A stretch of 64,000 bases of DNA from Hymenobacter rigui (GTDB lineage Bacteria > Bacteroidota > Bacteroidia > Cytophagales > Hymenobacteraceae), in NCBI RefSeq assembly GCF_003944715.1, contig NZ_RWIT01000001.1:682001-746000 (forward strand), in the 5' to 3' direction. Numbering within the stretch: the stretch's first letter is position 1; every line of letters begins with the position of its first letter. The position numbers and the translations under genes are program-made. Positions 59,375 to 64,000 of this stretch are shown one piece after another. The notes beneath the pieces were generated by a model. It had not been told where the DNA came from and did not search any database. It saw only the letters and a list, made by a program, of their open reading frames with translations.

Positions 59375-60079
59375 TTACGAAAGATTGGTGAGGCCGTCCG
59401 TCACGAGCGTAAGCGGAACAATAGGAGCAAGTAGTGCGGCCACTTCCATTGGCGTTTTCACTATGTCCAGCCCATCAGTAGTGCCAATTACATCGGCACC
59501 GGCAAAGGAGCCGGGCTGTGCCTGCTCCCGCACAAAAGCGGCGTGCCGGGCCTCTACCGACGACAGTTTGCTTAGCAAGGCCAGATACCCGGCGTCAGAA
59601 ATTCGTTTGACGGCACCATTGTAGGCGGCCACCCCGATATCTTCCAGCGTCCGGGCGGCAGCATACACCCCCGCACGGGTGGTCAGGGTGAAGGATGAGA
59701 AGTTGAAGATGATGGCACCCGGCAGACTCAGGTCGTAGGCATTGCCACCCAGCGCAAACCGCAGAAACTCCCGGTGAATTACTTCATGGTCGCGCAGGTC
59801 AATAAAAGCGGCTTTATCCTCGGCGGTGAAGTCGCTCGGAAAGGCATCCACTACCTTCTGGTAGAACGTGGCTTCAATCTGCTCCAGCAGGTAGGCAAAG
59901 TTCAGCAGCCCATTATCATTGCTCGAAAAGGTGAGCGAAGCAGTGGTATTGGTGGGCTTGGGGTTGTCGTCGGAACCGCAGCCGGCCAACACCAGTGCAG
60001 AGGAAGCGGCCGTAGCCCCGGCTACGCGCAGGAAAGAGCGGCGCTGCAGAGTACGCTCCAGAAAAGATGTAAGGTGCAT
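59375..60079 (-). CDS. Ferritin-like Tat lipoprotein (second copy)
   Basis: 234 residues. N terminus with LQRRSFLRVAGATAASSALV, a twin-arginine signal, and LAGC lipobox, so it is exported folded and probably lipid-anchored. Then a short disordered linker and the Ferritin_2 domain with ligands YLLEQIEATFYQ, LRDHEVIHREFLRF and SSVEARHAAFVREQA. Paralogue of the 61124 gene. Full ligand set is present, so a di-iron or other metal site is likely. It and the next gene repeat the layout of the 61124/60240 pair. Confidence 0.88.
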   Translation of the reverse strand: MHLTSFLERTLQRRSFLRVAGATAASSALVLAGCGSDDNPKPTNTTASLTFSSNDNGLLNFAYLLEQIEATFYQKVVDAFPSDFTAEDKAAFIDLRDHEVIHREFLRFALGGNAYDLSLPGAIIFNFSSFTLTTRAGVYAAARTLEDIGVAAYNGAVKRISDAGYLALLSKLSSVEARHAAFVREQAQPGSFAGADVIGTTDGLDIVKTPMEVAALLAPIVPLTLVTDGLTNLS

Positions 60080-60181
60080 AGGAAAGGTAATACCAGCCTC
60101 CGCCAGACAACGGCAGCTGCATTAGTTCAGCAAAGATAACCTGTTCCGGGAGGATGCCGCTCTGCCCCGAAAGGTTGCACG

Positions 60182-60214
60182 AAAAAAGGCACCCCCGAAA
60201 CGGAGGTGCCTTCT
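60182..60214 (-). terminator. Terminator between the two ferritin-like pairs
   Basis: AAGGCACC...GGTGCCTTTTTT on the minus strand with CCG/CGG inner pairs, just past the first pair's stop. Confidence 0.88.
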
Positions 60215-60239
60215 CAGCGAAGCGCTTACGCGCGGCGGT

Positions 60240-61091
60240 TTAGAATGTAGCGGCCGAACGGGCAATGGCTACTACGGTCGTGTTGTCGAGGCCCTCATCG
60301 AAAGCTTCGCTTACTTCAGCGGCCGTGTAGGTATTACCACCCACCGACGTGAGGGTGAGGCCGCCCTGCACTACGTTGCCTTCGGCAGGGAAGGTAGCGG
60401 CAGGATTTCCAGCACCGTATACTGCAGCCGGGGCACCATTGCTTTCAGCATTGGTAATCCAGCCGAACTGAGAAATGCTGCCGGCCGCAGCGGCCCGGCG
60501 CATATAGCGGATGTGCGAAGCGTGACGGGCCTCTACCGAGTGAATCTGCAGGGCAGTGGTCAGGACGTTGTTGGGGTTGCCGGCATCCTTGATTTTGGTA
60601 GCTTGGCCTTTGTACGCCCGTACACCGGTGTCTTCGAAAGCCTGGGCAAATGTCAGGAACGACGCGTACGTGGCAAAAGCAGTACCGAAGTTAAAGCTGG
60701 CAGGCCGGGGATTGGCGGCACTGCCCAGAGCCGACTTCAGCAGCGCAACGTGCGCCGTTTCGTGGGCCTTAATGGTCTGAATGGCACCCAGCGCAGCGCT
60801 GCCGGTGCTCAGGTTTGCCGAGAGAGTAGTAGCCGACAGGGCCTGGGCGTAAAAGTCTTCTTCCAGGTATTCCAGCAGCAGCGCGTAGTTCAGCACATCG
60901 TTTACGTTGCTAAGCGTCTGCTGGCCCATGGCTTTATTGAAGGCCGAGCCGATGGCAATGGGCGCAGCGGCCAGGGCCATTTTCTTGCTGATATCACCCA
61001 GCGCCGTGAGGGCACTGCGGCGGTGGGTCAGCCGATCCATAATTTCTGGATCAACTTTTTCAATTTCGCGGATTATTTGAAACAGGTTCAT
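60240..61091 (-). CDS. Ferritin-like protein (first partner copy)
   Basis: 283 residues, no export signal in view; N-terminal LFQIIREIEKVDPEIMDRLT then a helical MALAAAPIAIGSAFN segment that could be a short hydrophobic anchor. Ferritin_2 domain with full ligands: LLEYLEEDFYAQALS, IKAHETAHVALLK and HSVEARHASHIRYM. Ends with YTAAEVSEAFDEGLDNTTVV. It follows the 61124 lipoprotein gene by 32 bases. Where it acts is unclear, since the partner is exported. Confidence 0.87.
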   Translation of the reverse strand: MNLFQIIREIEKVDPEIMDRLTHRRSALTALGDISKKMALAAAPIAIGSAFNKAMGQQTLSNVNDVLNYALLLEYLEEDFYAQALSATTLSANLSTGSAALGAIQTIKAHETAHVALLKSALGSAANPRPASFNFGTAFATYASFLTFAQAFEDTGVRAYKGQATKIKDAGNPNNVLTTALQIHSVEARHASHIRYMRRAAAAGSISQFGWITNAESNGAPAAVYGAGNPAATFPAEGNVVQGGLTLTSVGGNTYTAAEVSEAFDEGLDNTTVVAIARSAATF

Positions 61092-61123
61092 ATCGAAGGA
61101 ATGTCAGAATGGGAGTGGGAAGC

Positions 61124-61846
61124 TTATTTACCTACGTTGTCGCCGTTGATTTTGTCCTTGATGAACGGCTGAGCAGCAGCAAGCACATCGGCTACTGACA
61201 TTGCTTTATCCAGACCATTATTGTCCACCACGGTGCTGTCGGCGAAGGTGCCGTTGCTGAGCAGGTCGCGGATATAAGCGGCGTGGCGAGCCTCTACCGA
61301 AACGATTTTACCGGCAATCAGCAGGTAGTCGTTGGTTTTGATGAGCGAGCCAGCGCCATTGTAGGCCGCTACTCCCAGATCTTCGAACGTTTTGGCTGTG
61401 TTCAGTACCGAGCTACGGTCAGAGAAATTAACCTTGCTGAAATCCGGCGTCAGCCCCCCGATAATCTGAGTGGGCGCAGCCGCCGTAATGGCCGCCTTGA
61501 AAAAGTCACGGTGAATGGCTTCGTGGCGGGAAATAGCCGTGAGGGCCGTCTTCTCGTCAGCAGTAATGCCGGTATAAGGCGTCGCTACTATCTGAGCATA
61601 GAAAGCGGCTTCCAGCTGTTCAAGCGCATACGCGTAGTTGAGTACGCCTACGTCGCCGGAGCCCAGGCTCACCGTGCCCGTCGTAGTAGTGTTGTCGTCA
61701 TCGTCATCGTCGCAACCAGCCAGCAACAGGGCCGTGGCACCGGCCGTGGCACCGGCGTACATAAAAAAGGAGCGCCGCTTGATGGGCACGAACAGAGGCT
61801 TGGCGAATTCCGCTTCGTCGGTGCCGAAGAGTTTGTTATCGGACAT
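61124..61846 (-). CDS. Ferritin-like Tat lipoprotein (first copy)
   Basis: 240 residues. Tat signal IKRRSFFMYAGATAGATALL with LLAGC lipobox, then an Asp-rich linker (DDDDDDNTTTT), and a Ferritin_2 domain with ligands ALEQLEAAFYAQIV, SRHEAIHRDFFKAA and VSVEARHAAYIRDLL. Likely an exported iron-binding protein attached to a membrane. The ATG at 61846 is chosen because it gives a standard Tat signal; the frame opens earlier. First gene of a four-gene minus-strand cluster; no exact promoter box is visible in the 287-base gap upstream (61847-62133), which holds the batD promoter only. Confidence 0.88.
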   Translation of the reverse strand: MSDNKLFGTDEAEFAKPLFVPIKRRSFFMYAGATAGATALLLAGCDDDDDDNTTTTGTVSLGSGDVGVLNYAYALEQLEAAFYAQIVATPYTGITADEKTALTAISRHEAIHRDFFKAAITAAAPTQIIGGLTPDFSKVNFSDRSSVLNTAKTFEDLGVAAYNGAGSLIKTNDYLLIAGKIVSVEARHAAYIRDLLSNGTFADSTVVDNNGLDKAMSVADVLAAAQPFIKDKINGDNVGK

Positions 61847-62100
61847 GGTGAGAACTGGTTGGGTGAATAAAAACAGAAGGCAATACGAAGCCACCTGCCC
61901 GCAGGCAGTTCTTTAAAAAATCCCGGAAATCGAAGGGAAGTGAAAAGAGTAGGTGGATGTGAGAGGAATTACGCGACGGTGTTTAGCATGGATTGGTGAA
62001 TGCCAAAATCTTGTTAGTGATATTTCTTAAATAGTTGATCTTTATTATGTAAGGTAATTGACGATAAACGCATCGGTAGCGCCCTACATGGGTTTTTCTG

Positions 62101-62108
62101 TAGCTTTG
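62101..62108 (+). promoter_or_regulatory. -7 promoter box TAGCTTTG for batD
   Basis: Exact TAnnTTTG match 25 bases upstream of the batD ATG. No -33 TTG seen. Confidence 0.5.
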
Positions 62109-62133
62109 ACGCCCTACCTGCTGCCACTGGCTC

Positions 62134-63597
62134 ATGCGTTTATTTCTCATTTTTTTCTGGGGACTGTTTCTGGTAGCGGCAGTTGGTCAGGCGCAGGTGC
62201 CTGCGCCCAGTGCCACTATTGTACTCGGAGCACCCTCATTCCCGGTCAACGAGTATTATACTATCAGCTTTAAGCTGCGCGGCGCGCCGCTGGAGCGTTA
62301 TTCTGCCTTTCCTGACTTAGAGGGATTTAAGAAGAGCGGCAAATCAAGCACCACCACCACGCGCATTGTGAATGGGCAGAGCTCCACAGAGCTGACAATT
62401 ACGCAGCGATACGCCGCCTATGCAGAGGGAAGCTACGTGGTAAAGCCCTTCAGCATGAAAATCAACGGCCTCACGGTAGAGTCGGGGGGAGCAACGTTGA
62501 AAGTGGGGCCGCAGCAAGCCACCCCGCCACCCGCTGCTGCCAGTCCATTGCAGGGCATCGGGCTGCTGGATCAGCTGTTTGGCAAACCCAAGCCTCAGGA
62601 ATACGTGGAACCGCAGGATCAGGCGTTTCTGGCTCTGGTGCCCGATAAAGCGCAGCTGTACGTGGGGGAAGGGCTGCATGTAGGGCTGTATTTCTACCTT
62701 ACGCCTCAGGATCAGGCGGTGCTGAACTTCTACAACTTTGCCAGCCAGCTGCCCGGTATCATCCGGCAGCTGCGGCAGCGCACGGTGTGGGAGGAAAGCT
62801 TCGATGAGCAGGAGGTGGTGCCGGAAAACGTGCTGGTGGGCGGCAAGCCGTTTCTACGCTACCGCTTATGGGAGGCGGAGCTGTATCCGCTCAACACGCA
62901 GCCGCTGGTCTTTCCGGCCGTGGAGCTGCAGATGCTGAAGTACCGACTGGCTAAAAAACCCGCCGCCGGCCTCGACAACCGTCTGCAGGGCTACAAAACC
63001 TACCGCTCGGCAGCCCGCACGGTGCCGGTGCTGCCATTGCTGCCCCATCCTCTGCGCGACCAGGTGCCGGTGGGCAACTATGAGTTGAAAGAGGCTATTG
63101 ACCGCACCACTTTCCGGACGGGGCAGGCCTTTGCGTACACATTTACGGTGGAAGGGGAAGGCAACCTGGCTACGGTGAACGTGAGTACACCGGCGGCCAG
63201 CCCGGCGCTGGAAGTGTACGGACCGGAAATCCAGCAAAGCCTTACGCGTCAGAACGGGCGCGTGGGCGGGCGCAAAAGCTTCCGGTTCCGGCTGGTAGCA
63301 TTGCGGCCCGGCCCGGTTGCGCTGGATACACTGTTTCGGCTGATATTCTTCAACCCAATCAAAGCCCGCTACGATACCCTGCATGCGGGTGTTCAGCCAG
63401 TAGTGCGCGGTGCCCGGCAGGCTACTACAGCTTTCCGTACTCTTCCCGATGATCCTTTTTACCGTGAGGCCCTGTCCGAGGCCGATTCGGAGTTGCAGCC
63501 CCGGGATATGTACCGGGATGTACGCCGCTATGCCAACCTGCTGCTGGTAGTGCTACTGGCCGTAGCGGGGGTGGGCTGGTGGCAGGCCCGGCGCTAA
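62134..63597 (+). CDS. batD: BatD-family protein (aerotolerance operon type)
   Basis: 487 residues. Signal peptide (LFLIFFWGLFLVAAVGQAQ), two or three Ig-like beta domains (for example APSFPVNEYYTISFKLRGAP), and a C-terminal transmembrane helix (NLLLVVLLAVAGVGWWQARR), as in BatD. YAAYAEGSYVVKPFSMKING matches the family core. Bat proteins pair with MoxR and VWA proteins, but here batD stands alone and the MoxR gene is 34 kb away. The cellular role is probably envelope integrity. Confidence 0.88.
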   Translation: MRLFLIFFWGLFLVAAVGQAQVPAPSATIVLGAPSFPVNEYYTISFKLRGAPLERYSAFPDLEGFKKSGKSSTTTTRIVNGQSSTELTITQRYAAYAEGSYVVKPFSMKINGLTVESGGATLKVGPQQATPPPAAASPLQGIGLLDQLFGKPKPQEYVEPQDQAFLALVPDKAQLYVGEGLHVGLYFYLTPQDQAVLNFYNFASQLPGIIRQLRQRTVWEESFDEQEVVPENVLVGGKPFLRYRLWEAELYPLNTQPLVFPAVELQMLKYRLAKKPAAGLDNRLQGYKTYRSAARTVPVLPLLPHPLRDQVPVGNYELKEAIDRTTFRTGQAFAYTFTVEGEGNLATVNVSTPAASPALEVYGPEIQQSLTRQNGRVGGRKSFRFRLVALRPGPVALDTLFRLIFFNPIKARYDTLHAGVQPVVRGARQATTAFRTLPDDPFYREALSEADSELQPRDMYRDVRRYANLLLVVLLAVAGVGWWQARR

Positions 63598-63684
63598 CGC
63601 TAGAAATTGTGAAATAGTCGGTTTTCGGGTGAACTTGCGGCGCGGCCCGGTTGCCGCTGCTTCACCTTTTACCCGTTTGCTGCC

Positions 63685-64000
63685 ATGAATACCTTCGGTT
63701 CGCTGTTTCGCATTACCACGTTTGGAGAATCGCACGGGCCGGGTATCGGGGTGATTATTGACGGCTGTCCGGCGGGGCTGCCCATTACGGCCGAGGAAAT
63801 TCAGGTAGCCCTGGACCGCCGCCGGCCCGGCCAGAGCGACCTGACCACGCCCCGCTCCGAGGCCGACCGGGTAGAGGTGCAGTCGGGTATTTTCCGGGAT
63901 GAAACCACCGGTACGCCCATCAGCCTCTACATCCGCAACCAGGACCAACACAGCCACGACTACTCCCACATCGAGCACGCCTACCGCCCCTCGCACGCCG
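63685..64000 (+). CDS. aroC: Chorismate synthase (5' part, cut by the window)
   Basis: 105 codons visible. Converts EPSP to chorismate using reduced FMN, last step of the shikimate pathway. [20 protein letters not shown] is the PS00787-type signature, followed by [40 protein letters not shown] and [19 protein letters not shown]. Starts at the ATG 63685; continues past the right edge. Confidence 0.97.
   Translation, partial: MNTFGSLFRITTFGESHGPGIGVIIDGCPAGLPITAEEIQVALDRRRPGQSDLTTPRSEADRVEVQSGIFRDETTGTPISLYIRNQDQHSHDYSHIEHAYRPSHA

Overview
The window reads as chromosomal DNA of a GC-rich Bacteroidota, most likely Hymenobacter or a close relative in the Hymenobacteraceae (inference). The signs are many intergenic matches to the Bacteroidota -7 box TAnnTTTG, almost no Shine-Dalgarno sequences, TonB-dependent receptors with an N-terminal carboxypeptidase-like domain, the gene order rplM-rpsI-rpsB-tsf, and many Bacteroidota-type families (DUF3575, DUF2490, BatD, SpoIIE/STAS/RsbW cassette, DUF6799). 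I see no rRNA, tRNA, CRISPR array, insertion sequence, integrase or prophage. Two genes are cut by the window ends: a TonB receptor (left) and aroC (right).

Layout. 1-6.4 kb: partial TonB receptor, M28 peptidase, small barrel protein and S9 peptidase, all on the minus strand. 6.4-8.5 kb: a LysR regulator, divergent from the S9 peptidase, and a YeiH-type exporter. 8.9-12.2 kb: four plus-strand genes of mostly unknown function. 12.3-15.0 kb: the L13-S9-S2-EF-Ts cluster. 15.0-18.2 kb: two divergent polytopic glycosyltransferase-like proteins. 18.2-23.6 kb: pseudouridine synthase, two-component pair, DUF3108 protein and recA. 23.7-32.3 kb: barrel protein, acetyltransferase, SDR, then a minus-strand run of two parvulin chaperones, MoxR ATPase and a hypothetical protein. 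32.5-37.1 kb: RsbW-like kinase, STAS protein, SpoIIE phosphatase and guaB. 37.4-42.7 kb: SDR, two outer-membrane proteins and hrpB. 42.9-47.6 kb: a secreted DUF6799-Ppx/GppA-like fusion, rhodanese, pnuC with a nicotinamide riboside kinase, mutarotase-like protein and acetyltransferase. 47.9-50.6 kb: a TPP riboswitch driving a TonB receptor. 51-57.9 kb: glutaryl-CoA dehydrogenase, small DUF proteins, a HIRAN protein, ruvB and queG. 58.4-61.8 kb: four tandem ferritin-like genes. 62.1-64 kb: batD and aroC.

Themes. Much of the accessory content concerns the envelope: receptors, periplasmic chaperones, barrels, Tat-exported ferritin-like lipoproteins. Vitamin and cofactor handling appears as the TPP-riboswitch receptor, PnuC plus kinase, and QueG. 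Intergenic DNA is rich in long perfect inverted repeats, including a dispersed hairpin family that starts with GTCAT. The most unusual items are the exported DUF6799-Ppx/GppA-like protein, the duplicated ferritin-like cassette whose last copy has lost metal ligands, the twin palindromic leader shared by the divergent S9 peptidase and LysR genes, a parvulin chaperone with an inserted OmpA-like domain, and a structured terminator-ended segment before the acyl-CoA dehydrogenase.
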